Under the pieces are notes generated by a model that did no database searches, was not told where the DNA came from, and saw only the letters and a list, made by a program, of their open reading frames with translations. From contig CBDFAX010000009.1 of assembly GCA_965245735.1 (NCBI GenBank), forward strand, positions 3,727-67,726: a DNA stretch of 64,000 nucleotides, read 5' to 3'. Below, in pieces: positions 9,166-17,715 of the stretch; position 1 is the stretch's first letter; each line of letters begins with the position of its first letter. The stretch is from Abiotrophia sp965245735 (GTDB taxonomy: Bacteria > Bacillota > Bacilli > Lactobacillales > Aerococcaceae). A program made the position numbers and the translations under genes.

Positions 9166-10674
9166 ATGACTGAACAACATCAAGATGTCCAGGCTGAACT
9201 TAACGACCAGCTTTTGGTTCGTCGTGAGAAAATGACTCAAATGGCAGAAGCGGGCGTGAACCCTTTTGCAGCGGGTTTTAGCCGGGACCATTTATCTGCC
9301 CAAATCTTGCACGACTACAGTGAGATTGACAAAGAAGCCTTAGAAGAAAAGAAAATCCCGGTTCGTGTGGCAGGCCGTATGGTCTCCAAACGTGGTAAGG
9401 GTAAGGCTGGTTTTGCCCATCTCTTAGACATGGATGGCAAGATTCAAATCTATGTCCGCCAAGATTCAGTAGGTGAAGATAGCTACCAATGGTTTAAGGC
9501 AGCAGACTTGGGCGACATCGTCGGCGTTGTGGGTTATGTCTTCAAGACTAATACAGGTGAGCTTTCGGTCTTCGCTCAAGAATTCCATCCCCTAACCAAG
9601 GCTTTACGTCCTCTGCCAGACAAATACCATGGCTTAACCAATGTAGAACAACGTTACCGTCAACGTTACTTGGACCTTATTAGTAACGAAGAAAGCCGCG
9701 AACGCTTTATCTTGCGTTCTAAGATTGTGCGCGAAATCCGCCGTTTCCTAGACGACCAAGGTTACTTGGAAGTTGAAACGCCAGTTCTGCATACCATCGC
9801 GGGTGGGGCAACCGCTCGTCCATTCGTAACCCACCACAATGCCTTGGATATGGAGCTCTATCTCCGCATCGCGACTGAGTTGCACCTCAAGCGCTTGGTA
9901 GTTGGTGGGATTGAGAAGGTTTATGAGTTAGGTCGAATCTTCCGTAATGAAGGGATTGACACTACCCACAACCCAGAATTTACTACCATCGAATGTTATA
10001 CGGCTTACCAAGTTTATACAGATGTCATGGACTTAATTGAAGGCATGTTGAAGAAAGTGGCTGAGCGTGTCCTCAACAAGACTAGCTTGGAGTATCATGG
10101 TCACACCATTGAGTTAGGTCAACCTTGGGCCCGTCGCCATATGGTAGACTTGATTAAAGAAGTTACAGGTGTGGACTTCTGGCAAGCCATGGACTTCGAC
10201 CAAGCCAAAGCCTTGGCTAAAGAGCATGGTGTGGAACTCAACGACCACGATACCACTGTGGGGCATGTCATCAACGCCTTCTTCGAAGAACACTGTGAAG
10301 ACAAGTGTATCCAACCTACCTTTGTTTACGGTCACCCAGTGGAAGTATCACCATTGGCACGTAAGAACGAAGAAGACCCACGCTTCACTGACCGTTTCGA
10401 GCTCTTCATTGTAGGTAAGGAATACGCCAATGCCTTCACTGAGCTCAGCGATCCAATTGATCAACGCCAACGTTTTGAAGCGCAAATGGAAGAAAAGAAC
10501 AAAGGGAACGATGAAGCTCAACCAATGGATGATGAGTTCATTGAAGCTCTGGAATATGGGATGCCACCAACCGGCGGTTGGGGCTTAGGGATTGACCGTC
10601 TGGTAATGCTCTTCACGGGCGCTACTGCTATTCGAGACGTCCTCCTCTTCCCAACTATGCGCCACCACGCATAA
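9166..10674 (+). CDS. lysS: Lysyl-tRNA synthetase, class II
   Basis: Charges tRNA-Lys in the cytoplasm. The 502-residue product has the N-terminal anticodon-binding OB fold (about residues 60-165) and the class II catalytic core: motif 1 near FLDDQGYLEVETPVL, motif 2 as GRIFRNEGIDTTHNPEFT, and motif 3 at the end as GWGLGIDRLVMLFT. Length and order match the family. ATG 9166 has TAGGAGGAA upstream. In many relatives lysS sits directly after dusB; here dusB (43141-44172) is 33 kb away, so the usual linkage is broken. It ends at a strong terminator. Confidence 0.97.
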   Translation: MTEQHQDVQAELNDQLLVRREKMTQMAEAGVNPFAAGFSRDHLSAQILHDYSEIDKEALEEKKIPVRVAGRMVSKRGKGKAGFAHLLDMDGKIQIYVRQDSVGEDSYQWFKAADLGDIVGVVGYVFKTNTGELSVFAQEFHPLTKALRPLPDKYHGLTNVEQRYRQRYLDLISNEESRERFILRSKIVREIRRFLDDQGYLEVETPVLHTIAGGATARPFVTHHNALDMELYLRIATELHLKRLVVGGIEKVYELGRIFRNEGIDTTHNPEFTTIECYTAYQVYTDVMDLIEGMLKKVAERVLNKTSLEYHGHTIELGQPWARRHMVDLIKEVTGVDFWQAMDFDQAKALAKEHGVELNDHDTTVGHVINAFFEEHCEDKCIQPTFVYGHPVEVSPLARKNEEDPRFTDRFELFIVGKEYANAFTELSDPIDQRQRFEAQMEEKNKGNDEAQPMDDEFIEALEYGMPPTGGWGLGIDRLVMLFTGATAIRDVLLFPTMRHHA

Positions 10675-10688
10675 AACAAGTGTATCAA

Positions 10689-10718
10689 AAGAGGACTTCT
10701 ATATAAGTCCTCTTTTTT
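10689..10718 (+). terminator. Rho-independent terminator of lysS
   Basis: A 10-bp stem (AAGAGGACTT 10689-10698 / AAGTCCTCTT 10705-10714), a 6-nt loop and a T run. Confidence 0.93.
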
Positions 10719-10822
10719 ACTTGAATTAAGAGGGAGGTTAACGAATATACTTGGAAATTAGCGCTATAAACACGATAGTTAGGATCTTTACCTGCACTCA
10801 AGAATACCCTTACAAAAAATAG

Positions 10823-10851
10823 TTGACACGAGTCAAAAATACGTGTAAAAT
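10823..10851 (+). promoter_or_regulatory. Promoter of the phosphodiesterase / ABC importer operon
   Basis: TTGACA at 10823-10828, a 17-bp spacer and TAAAAT at 10846-10851. A LacI-type palindrome overlaps the expected start point just downstream (10857-10874). Confidence 0.85.
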
Positions 10852-10856
10852 AAATT

Positions 10857-10874
10857 CGTAAACAATTGTTAGCG
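10857..10874. promoter_or_regulatory. Candidate LacI-family operator
   Basis: The decamer AACAATTGTT (10861-10870) is a perfect palindrome and is extended by outer CG pairs (10857-10858 and 10873-10874), giving an 18-bp imperfect palindrome. It sits immediately downstream of the -10 element, the standard place for repression. The LacI-family gene at 15651 is the natural candidate regulator (inference). Confidence 0.55.
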
Positions 10875-10899
10875 TTTTCTGTTTTGAGGAGGAGTATTG

Positions 10900-11736
10900 A
10901 TGAAGGATACATTATTTCATCAACGGTTAAGAGAAAAAGGATTCTTAATCTTAACCCATCGTGGTATGAGAGGAGGAAACATCCCTGAAAATACGATAAA
11001 GTCTACTCAGTTGGCCTATCAGTTAGGCTCAGATTTAGTAGAAGTAGATATTGCTCGTTCTAAAGATGGGGTCTACTATTTGTTCCATCATAACAACGAG
11101 AAAAGATTACTAGGGGTAGAAAATGGCACATTAGAAAAATTGACTAGCGCTGAGATTGATGCACTCGCTTATTTGAATGGGATTGGTGATGATTCGGGAT
11201 ATCATCTAGAGAAGCTGAGTGATTTTCTTGCTTGGTTGCCAGCTGATGGGCTGGTTAACATTGACCGTTCATGGTTTTATTGGGACGACCCAGCTTTTAT
11301 GAGACTATTTGTAGACACACAAACACTAGATCGCGTATTCTTCAAAAGTCCACTAGAAGATGAACTGTTGGATAAGTTGAATTCGCATAGACTCGATGTG
11401 TTTTACATGCCGATTTTACGCGAACAAATGGACATGTCCTATTTTGATGCTTATCCTTATGTTCATTGTATTGGAGCGGAGTTATTGCCGACAGAGGAAA
11501 ATTCACCTCTGCTTGCTGCTGATTGGCGATCTTCGCTCCGTGAAGCTGGATACCTAGTGTTACTTAACGGTATTAATATTGGAGTAAGACACAATCTTTT
11601 TTATCAATTTGACGAGGACCAAGCCGTTCTCAATCCATCAGAGGGATGGGGACATATTGTGGCACATCGTCCAGATGTTATTCAAACAGACTGGCCATTT
11701 CTGCTCGCAGCTTATCGCCAGAACTGCCAAAAATAA
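10900..11736 (+). CDS. Glycerophosphodiester phosphodiesterase family protein (cytoplasmic)
   Basis: GDPD enzymes hydrolyse glycerophosphodiesters to glycerol-3-phosphate and an alcohol. The 278-residue product has the family signature: H20-R21-G22, P29-E30-N31-T32 and E48-V-D50 followed by SKDG. The usual H-D pair of the third block is H63-H64 here, so one canonical residue differs. There is no signal peptide or membrane segment, so it should act on imported substrate. I chose ATG 10900 because AGGAGGAG sits 5 nt upstream; a TTG at 10897 is too close. It is first in an operon with a complete ABC importer, with only 11 bp to the next gene. The exact diester substrate is unknown. Confidence 0.85.
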   Translation: MKDTLFHQRLREKGFLILTHRGMRGGNIPENTIKSTQLAYQLGSDLVEVDIARSKDGVYYLFHHNNEKRLLGVENGTLEKLTSAEIDALAYLNGIGDDSGYHLEKLSDFLAWLPADGLVNIDRSWFYWDDPAFMRLFVDTQTLDRVFFKSPLEDELLDKLNSHRLDVFYMPILREQMDMSYFDAYPYVHCIGAELLPTEENSPLLAADWRSSLREAGYLVLLNGINIGVRHNLFYQFDEDQAVLNPSEGWGHIVAHRPDVIQTDWPFLLAAYRQNCQK

Positions 11737-11747
11737 GGAGGATTAAA

Positions 11748-12776
11748 ATGTTTAAGAAGTTAAAGATGTTGTTTGCTGGGTTAGCAGTGTTCTCAACGGT
11801 TGCAAGTGTTACTGCAGTTCAAGCTGAAGCAGACAAGTCGCAAGAGCTCGTTGTTTACTCGAATGCAGTATCTAGCGGACGTGGCGATTGGTTAATTGAA
11901 AAAGCTGCAGAAGCAGGGTTTAAAATTAAAATTGTTGAAGTTCCCGGTGGGGAGATTGCTGATAGATTAATTGGGGAAAAGAATAATTCAATTGCAGATG
12001 TAACTTTTGGCTTAAATGTTATCGAATATAATAAGCTTAAAAAAGAAGATGTTTTGAAACCATATAAGCCGGCTTGGGCAGATGAAGTAACTGAGGGGCT
12101 CGCAGACCCAGACGGAAACTATTGGCCAATTACGGTCGTGCCATTGGTTTTGATGGGGAATGAATCGCAAACTATGCCGAAGGACTGGACTGATTTAACA
12201 GATCCTAAGTATAAAGATCAGTACGGGATTTTTGCTCTCTCAGGTGGGACGCCAAAAATGATTTTGGCTAGTATCCTAGCGCGTTACGCAGACAAAGATG
12301 GTGAGCTTGGAGTATCAGAAGAAGGATGGGAAGTAGTTAAGAAATATATTCAAAATGCCCATATCTATACTGAAGGGGAAGATCACCGCACCGCCATTAT
12401 TGAAGGTAAGTACAAGTACGGTCAAATGTGGGGGAACGGCTTACTTCAACTAGAGAAAGAACGCAACGTTAAAATGCAATTTATGCAACCAGAAATCGGG
12501 ATGCCTTTCGTTTCTGAACATTTAGGGATTGTTAAAAACTCTAAGAAAGCAGAATTAGCTGAGGAATTCATCAATTGGTTCGGTAGCGCCGAAACACAAT
12601 TGGCTTGGAGCAATCAATTCGGTACAATTCCTGCGAATAAGAAAGCTTTGGAAAAAGCTCCAGATTACGTTAAAGAGTTTGCTTCAAAGACTAAACAACA
12701 AGATATTGACTGGGAATTTGTTGGTCAACACATTGACCAATGGGTAGAAAAGGTTACCCTAGAATTTATCCAATAA
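11748..12776 (+). CDS. ABC importer solute-binding protein, AfuA/FbpA-like
   Basis: Extracellular binding protein of the importer encoded with it. The 342-residue product starts at ATG 11748 (AAGGAGG just upstream). It has a signal peptide (about residues 1-25, ending AVQA before EADKSQ) and the typical N-terminal pattern ELVVYSNAVSSG of the iron/phosphonate/hexose-phosphate type binding proteins. Oddly, the signal peptide has no lipobox cysteine, although Gram-positive binding proteins are normally lipoproteins. The family includes Fe3+, 2-aminoethylphosphonate and hexose-phosphate (AfuA) binders; the adjacent phosphodiesterase favours an organophosphate here, which is inference. Confidence 0.85.
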   Translation: MFKKLKMLFAGLAVFSTVASVTAVQAEADKSQELVVYSNAVSSGRGDWLIEKAAEAGFKIKIVEVPGGEIADRLIGEKNNSIADVTFGLNVIEYNKLKKEDVLKPYKPAWADEVTEGLADPDGNYWPITVVPLVLMGNESQTMPKDWTDLTDPKYKDQYGIFALSGGTPKMILASILARYADKDGELGVSEEGWEVVKKYIQNAHIYTEGEDHRTAIIEGKYKYGQMWGNGLLQLEKERNVKMQFMQPEIGMPFVSEHLGIVKNSKKAELAEEFINWFGSAETQLAWSNQFGTIPANKKALEKAPDYVKEFASKTKQQDIDWEFVGQHIDQWVEKVTLEFIQ

Positions 12777-12815
12777 TCAACGTTTAGGCTATAAACAAGA
12801 AGAGGAGATTACACA

Positions 12816-13823
12816 ATGATCAAGTTCACAGATATCCAAATCAGTTATGGTGATTTTGTGGCTGTGGACAACCTGAATTTAGAGATTCAAGAAGGTGAAT
12901 TTTTCACCTTCTTGGGCCCTTCAGGTTGTGGCAAGTCAACGACCTTGCGCGCCCTGGTGGGCTTTAATATTCCAACGCGCGGTAAGATTGAAGTAGGTGG
13001 CCGAGATGTCACACGATTAGAGCCTGAAGCCCGAGAGATTGGGATTGTCTTCCAGTCATATGCCCTCTTCCCAACTATGACAGTATACGAAAATATTGCT
13101 TTTGGTCTCAAAGTCAAGAAGATGAAACCGGAAATTATCCGTGAGAAAGTAAATGAAGTTGCTAAGAAAATTAAGATTACCGAGAAGCAATTGCAGCGCA
13201 ATGTCTCGGAACTATCTGGGGGACAACAACAACGTGTGGCGCTAGCGCGTGCACTTGTTTTAGAGCCTAAGATTCTCTGCCTTGATGAACCTCTATCCAA
13301 CTTAGATGCTAAGCTTCGGGTTGATTTGCGTAAGGAACTCAAGAGGCTCCAAAAGGACTTCAAAATTACGACTTTGTATGTTACGCATGATCAAGAAGAG
13401 GCCTTGACACTTTCTGACCGCATAGCCGTTTTCGATAACGGGAAAATTGAACAAGTCGGGACACCGAGTGAAGTTTATAACGCATCTCAAACAGAGTTTG
13501 TTTGTGACTTTATTGGAGACAACAATCGTCTTGATGAGGGTACTATGCTGATGCTAAGCCAATCTTCAGGCCATACCTTTAAGGATAAGGCCGGCTATAT
13601 TAGATTGGAACGTGTACGTTTCAATCGAGACTATCCAAATGATGTGGAGACTAAAGGGGTTGTCTTGGATATGGAATTTGATGGTATTCTTCTCAAGTAC
13701 ACCGTCAAGTTAACCAATGGGAAGCATATTCATATTATTGATAAAAATGATGGATTCGCTAAACGTGAGATTGGGTCTGAAATTTCTGTCTTTATGAATC
13801 CTGCAGATATTCTGCAGTTTTAG
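12816..13823 (+). CDS. ABC importer ATP-binding protein
   Basis: Cytoplasmic ATPase driving the importer. The 335-residue protein shows Walker A GPSGCGKST (34-42), a Q-loop at VFQSYALFP, signature LSGGQ (133-137) and Walker B with D157-E158 (ILCLDEPLSNLD), then the H-loop (YVTHDQEEA). The C-terminal 110 residues are a TOBE-like regulatory domain, as in the PotA/FbpC/UgpC class. ATG 12816 has AGAGGAGA upstream. It lies between the binding protein and the fused permease; the gap to the permease is 11 bp. This is a CUT1/FbpC-like importer ATPase. No substrate can be read from it. Confidence 0.93.
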   Translation: MIKFTDIQISYGDFVAVDNLNLEIQEGEFFTFLGPSGCGKSTTLRALVGFNIPTRGKIEVGGRDVTRLEPEAREIGIVFQSYALFPTMTVYENIAFGLKVKKMKPEIIREKVNEVAKKIKITEKQLQRNVSELSGGQQQRVALARALVLEPKILCLDEPLSNLDAKLRVDLRKELKRLQKDFKITTLYVTHDQEEALTLSDRIAVFDNGKIEQVGTPSEVYNASQTEFVCDFIGDNNRLDEGTMLMLSQSSGHTFKDKAGYIRLERVRFNRDYPNDVETKGVVLDMEFDGILLKYTVKLTNGKHIHIIDKNDGFAKREIGSEISVFMNPADILQF

Positions 13824-13834
13824 GAGGTACTCCT

Positions 13835-15541
13835 ATGAAATTCGACCGTAAAATCATACAGAAGATTGCTTTGCGCTTATTGCTAGTTTGGCTGATTCTG
13901 GCCTTTATTGTCTTGCCTAACTTTAATTTGCTCTATACAGTCTTCGTCAATAACGGACAAGTATCCTTTAGAGCGATTGAAAAAGTCCTGAAATCTGAAC
14001 GAGCTCTAAAGAGTATTTTTAATAGTTTTATTTTAGCATGCTCTATGGTGGTCACTATTAATGTGGTAGGGACTTTAGTAGTTCTATTTACCGAGTACTG
14101 GGATCTGAAAGGGGCAAAAATGCTTAAGATAGGCTATATGACCTCTTTGATATATGGTGGAGTAGTCTTGGTTACGGGCTATAAATTCCTGTATGGGGAT
14201 ACTGGCTTCTTAACTAATGCGATGGCAAGCTTTATTCCGGGATTTAATCGGCAATGGTTTGTAGGATTCGCAGCTGTACTCTTTGTAGCAACTTTTTCTA
14301 GCACTTCCAACCATATTATGTTTTTAACTAGCGCAGTTCGAAACGTAGACTATCACACAATTGAAGCAGCGCGAAATATGGGGGCTAGGCCTTTCACAGT
14401 TTTCTGGAAGATAGTTTTACCAACCCTGAAACCAACTCTCTTTGCCTTGACGATCTTTACTTTCTTATCGGGGCTATCGGCTGTTTCGGCGCCGCTGATT
14501 GTAGGGGGAGCGGACTTCCAAACTATTAACCCTATGATTATCACTTTTGCTAAGTCTAGTAGTTCAAAAGATATTGCAGCGGTTTTAGCAATTTTCTTAG
14601 CTATTATGACAATTACACTTCTAGTAGTACTAAGTCGTATTGAACGGAATGGGAATTACATCTCAATAAGCAAGACGAAGGCTCGACTCAAAAAGCAAAA
14701 GATTGAATCTCCTCTGTGGAATGCAATTGCTCATTTAGTGGCATATGTTCTGTTCTTAATCTACATGCTACCGGTGGTGTTAATTATCTTGTTCTCCTTC
14801 CAAGACCCAGTGGCTATTGAAAAAGGGCAACTTGATTTTAGTAATTTCACCTTAAAAAATTATAGCCAACTCTTTACCAATGCGGAATCCTTTATGCCAT
14901 ATGTAGTCAGCATTGTGTATGCTGCTTTGGCTGCAGTGATTGTGACGCTCTTGGGGGTTGTTATTGCCCGGTTAGTTCATAAGGCTGAGTACAAAGTAGA
15001 CAAGCTATTTCAATGGGGCGCTTTAATGCCATGGATTTTGCCAAACACCATGATTGCTGTAGCCTTTCTCTTTTATTTCAATAACCCGCAAGCTGTTGTT
15101 TTCAATCGAGTGCTGATTGGAACCTTGGCGATTATGCTAATTGCATATGTAGTAGTGAAAATGCCATTCTCATATCGGATGACGAGGGCTGCTTTTTTCA
15201 GTATTGATAATAATATGGAAGAGGCCGCTAAGAGCATGGGGGCATCAACCTTCTATACCATGACGCGGGTGATTATTCCATTCTTGCTACCGGTGCTCAT
15301 GTCAGTGATGGCGCTCAATTTTAATTCTCTGTTAGCGGATTACGACCTATCCGTTTTCCTTTACCATCCGCTTTTCACTCCGTTAGGGATTGTCGTGCGG
15401 TCGGCAAGTACGGAAACGGCTACAACTAGTGCCAAGGCCATGATTTTTGTCTATACAGTGGTCTTGATGATTATGACATCAACCTCATTATACTTAACGC
15501 GTACTAAGGATCGGAAAACTCCGAAGAAAGCACGTAAGTAA
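13835..15541 (+). CDS. ABC importer permease, two permease domains fused
   Basis: Membrane channel of the importer. The 568-residue protein contains two homologous permease halves, each with about six membrane segments. Each half carries an EAA coupling motif: EAARNMGARPFTVFWKIVLP (about residues 175-194) and EEAAKSMGASTFYTMTRVII (about residues 465-485). A hydrophilic linker around residues 270-295 joins them. One gene thus supplies both permeases, as in FbpB/AfuB-type and PhnV/U-like fusions. AGGAGGT precedes ATG 13835. It ends the importer operon, and a strong terminator follows. Confidence 0.92.
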   Translation: MKFDRKIIQKIALRLLLVWLILAFIVLPNFNLLYTVFVNNGQVSFRAIEKVLKSERALKSIFNSFILACSMVVTINVVGTLVVLFTEYWDLKGAKMLKIGYMTSLIYGGVVLVTGYKFLYGDTGFLTNAMASFIPGFNRQWFVGFAAVLFVATFSSTSNHIMFLTSAVRNVDYHTIEAARNMGARPFTVFWKIVLPTLKPTLFALTIFTFLSGLSAVSAPLIVGGADFQTINPMIITFAKSSSSKDIAAVLAIFLAIMTITLLVVLSRIERNGNYISISKTKARLKKQKIESPLWNAIAHLVAYVLFLIYMLPVVLIILFSFQDPVAIEKGQLDFSNFTLKNYSQLFTNAESFMPYVVSIVYAALAAVIVTLLGVVIARLVHKAEYKVDKLFQWGALMPWILPNTMIAVAFLFYFNNPQAVVFNRVLIGTLAIMLIAYVVVKMPFSYRMTRAAFFSIDNNMEEAAKSMGASTFYTMTRVIIPFLLPVLMSVMALNFNSLLADYDLSVFLYHPLFTPLGIVVRSASTETATTSAKAMIFVYTVVLMIMTSTSLYLTRTKDRKTPKKARK

Positions 15542-15571
15542 TTGGTGATTGATTCAGTAATATGAGCGATA

Positions 15572-15609
15572 AATCGGCATAACTGCTGCTATAGTTATGC
15601 TGATTTTTT
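15572..15609 (+). terminator. Terminator of the phosphodiesterase / importer operon
   Basis: A 13-bp stem with one G-U pair (AATCGGCATAACT 15572-15584 / AGTTATGCTGATT 15593-15605), an 8-nt loop and a T run. Confidence 0.9.
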
Positions 15610-15619
15610 CATAAGGGCG

Positions 15620-15628
15620 TGCTATAAT
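15620..15628 (+). promoter_or_regulatory. Extended -10 promoter of the LacI-type chimeric regulator
   Basis: TGC next to TATAAT at 15623-15628. The -35 region is poor and overlaps the preceding terminator. The ATG at 15651 follows closely, so the leader is very short. Confidence 0.65.
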
Positions 15629-15650
15629 TTGTGTTAGTGAGGTGATGGGA

Positions 15651-17714
15651 ATGGCAACGATGGATGATATTGCGCGAAAAGCTGGCGTATCACATGGGAC
15701 GGTTTCAAATGTCTTAAATAAGCGCGGAAATGTGAGCGCTAAAAAAATTAAGCTGGTTGAGGATGCTGCTAGGGCATTAGGATATTATGTCAACGAGTCA
15801 GCGCAAACCTTACGTAAGGGTATGTCAAAGGTTATCCATTTGATTATCCCATTTGAATTGAGACGAAAATATGATTCCTTTGTTTCTGGTGCCTATCTCG
15901 CTATAAGTGGCACCGACTATAAAATTGAATTGACATATTTTCGGATGCGTCAAGACTTAGATAACCTTGTAGAACAGTTGGCTACTGCAATACCGAGCGC
16001 AATTTTTTGCCTTGGGGCGGCGCCGAAGCAGGCAATTTTGGATAATTATAAAGCTGACACCCCGTTACTTTTGGTAGACTGTCTAATAGCGGAGCAACCT
16101 CTATCCTCTCGCGTATACTATCTCGATTTTAATCAGGAGACGGTTGGTCATATGCTAAGAGCTTGGGTTGATGGGAACCAGCGAGTGGTTGTATTGAGTG
16201 ATCGTCAGGGCTTTCAAGTCGCCTATGAATCTTTGATTCAGTCACTTTTACCTGAAAGTGAGATAACTGTCATTGGAATTGAAGGAGATTATAAGTGGAT
16301 TGAACTAGCCGATATACTTGACGACTTGACAGAAAATGACATAGTAGTTGCATTGAGCCCTAGTTACAAGGAGCAGTTGGAAGAGCTGAGTAATTGGTTG
16401 TATTTACCTCTTAAGTGCTCTGTGATTGTGTTAGGTGAACCTACGCCCTTTCATGAGTGCCCAGGTGGTGTATTAGACTTGAAACAACTGGGATATCGCG
16501 CTCTGCAACAGGTATGCCGACAAGTTTACCAATCCGAAATTTTGCCAGTTGATATTTCAGTTGTATCTAGCCCGTCCATATTAAAAGAAAGCAAGCCATT
16601 GCGTTTTCTGACCATTGGAACGCCAATGACTCAAGCAATTAAGAAGATTGCCCAACGCTATAAGAAAGTGTATGGGGTTCCTGTTCGGGTTGAAGAATTG
16701 GGCTACGAGGCTATGTATGCTCTCCTAAATCAATATGGACCGATTGATGCAGATATTGTCCGTTTGGATATAGCGGGAATGCGAAGTGTGGATTGGTCCG
16801 CTTTTGCTCGCTTAGATTCGATACCTCAAGTGGCAAGGATTAACCAATCTCTAATAGAAGGGATCCCTAAGGAATATACCCATGTGTCGGGATATCAGTA
16901 CGCCTTGCCGCTAGATATCAGTTTGCAAATGTTGTTCTACCATAAGCAGTTTTTTGAAGATAAATTAATACAACGAGAGTATTTTGAACGTTATCGAGAG
17001 CAATTAGCAGTGCCAACGACTTTTGCTGCTTTTGACCGAATTAGCCAATTCATACAGAAAGCTCAATTTAAGAAAGGGCTCGTTGGGCATTCGCTTATCC
17101 AGGGTGGCCCCCTAATTACCTATGCAGACTTCGTTCCGCGTTTACTAGAGAAAGCCCATCAGTTAGATGAAACCACACCTGAGACGGAAATCTTCTTAGA
17201 GTGTTTAAAAGCATATCAAGAGAGTCTTGCGAATAGCGCACAGGTTTTCGATGGTTGGTGGGGAGATGCGGCAGCAAACTTTGCCAGTGGGAATTCTGTT
17301 ATGGAAATCATTTTCTCCAACTACGGGAGTGATTTAGTAGGGAGTGCGTCGCATTTCCATTCGAGTGATATTGGAGTTTCAGCCATTCCAGGAGGGCGCC
17401 CACTCTTAGGTGGCGGAGTACTTTGCGTGTCTAAACCTGCTATTAAACGTCCAGAAGTAGGACACTTTCTTGAGTGGCTCTATAGTGATGAAATAGCCAA
17501 ACCTCTTGCATTACTAGGTGGGCTATTGCCAACTAGTTCAGTTGTCGATAATCCTGTTATCCAAGCTGAATATCCGTGGTTAAGTCAATTAAGGGCCAAT
17601 CTTCAGACTGGTTCTCGCTTTGGGATATGGGCAGAAGAATATGCCTTACAAAATGAAGTGAATCTAGGTGCTGCGGTAGCGCAAGCCATAGAAAAGCAAA
17701 GAAAGAAGGAATAA
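15651..17714 (+). CDS. Chimeric regulator: LacI HTH + type-1 periplasmic-binding fold + ABC solute-binding-protein fold
   Basis: Three domains are seen in 687 residues. Residues 1-55 are a LacI-family helix-turn-helix and hinge (MATMDDIARKAGVSHGTVSN, then NVLNKRGNVSAKKI). Residues about 58-310 resemble the type-1 periplasmic-binding fold used by LacI repressors. From about 315 to the end the protein resembles an ABC importer solute-binding protein (family 1, UgpB/PotD-like), including ADIVRLDIAGM, YALPLDISLQMLFYHKQFF and ASGNSVMEIIFSNYG. There is no signal peptide, so all of it is cytoplasmic. ATG 15651 is preferred over GTG 15642 and ATG 15645, since GAGGTG then lies about 6 nt upstream. It probably regulates the adjacent importer operon and senses one or two ligands; this is inference. 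Confidence 0.85.
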   Translation: MATMDDIARKAGVSHGTVSNVLNKRGNVSAKKIKLVEDAARALGYYVNESAQTLRKGMSKVIHLIIPFELRRKYDSFVSGAYLAISGTDYKIELTYFRMRQDLDNLVEQLATAIPSAIFCLGAAPKQAILDNYKADTPLLLVDCLIAEQPLSSRVYYLDFNQETVGHMLRAWVDGNQRVVVLSDRQGFQVAYESLIQSLLPESEITVIGIEGDYKWIELADILDDLTENDIVVALSPSYKEQLEELSNWLYLPLKCSVIVLGEPTPFHECPGGVLDLKQLGYRALQQVCRQVYQSEILPVDISVVSSPSILKESKPLRFLTIGTPMTQAIKKIAQRYKKVYGVPVRVEELGYEAMYALLNQYGPIDADIVRLDIAGMRSVDWSAFARLDSIPQVARINQSLIEGIPKEYTHVSGYQYALPLDISLQMLFYHKQFFEDKLIQREYFERYREQLAVPTTFAAFDRISQFIQKAQFKKGLVGHSLIQGGPLITYADFVPRLLEKAHQLDETTPETEIFLECLKAYQESLANSAQVFDGWWGDAAANFASGNSVMEIIFSNYGSDLVGSASHFHSSDIGVSAIPGGRPLLGGGVLCVSKPAIKRPEVGHFLEWLYSDEIAKPLALLGGLLPTSSVVDNPVIQAEYPWLSQLRANLQTGSRFGIWAEEYALQNEVNLGAAVAQAIEKQRKKE

Positions 17715-17715
17715 A

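Noticed and set aside
11646..11747. Longer start for the solute-binding protein, overlapping the phosphodiesterase
   Set aside because: It would add residues before a clear signal peptide; ATG 11748 has its own AAGGAGG.
12887..13363. Minus-strand open frame of 158 codons inside the ABC ATPase gene
   Set aside because: It is a shadow frame, Ser/Arg-rich, without a start signal; the plus-strand frame has full ATPase motifs.
15612..15645. Second copy of the AACAATTGTT operator at the regulator promoter
   Set aside because: Only a loose match (AATTTGTGTTAG) is found; it is too weak to claim autoregulation.
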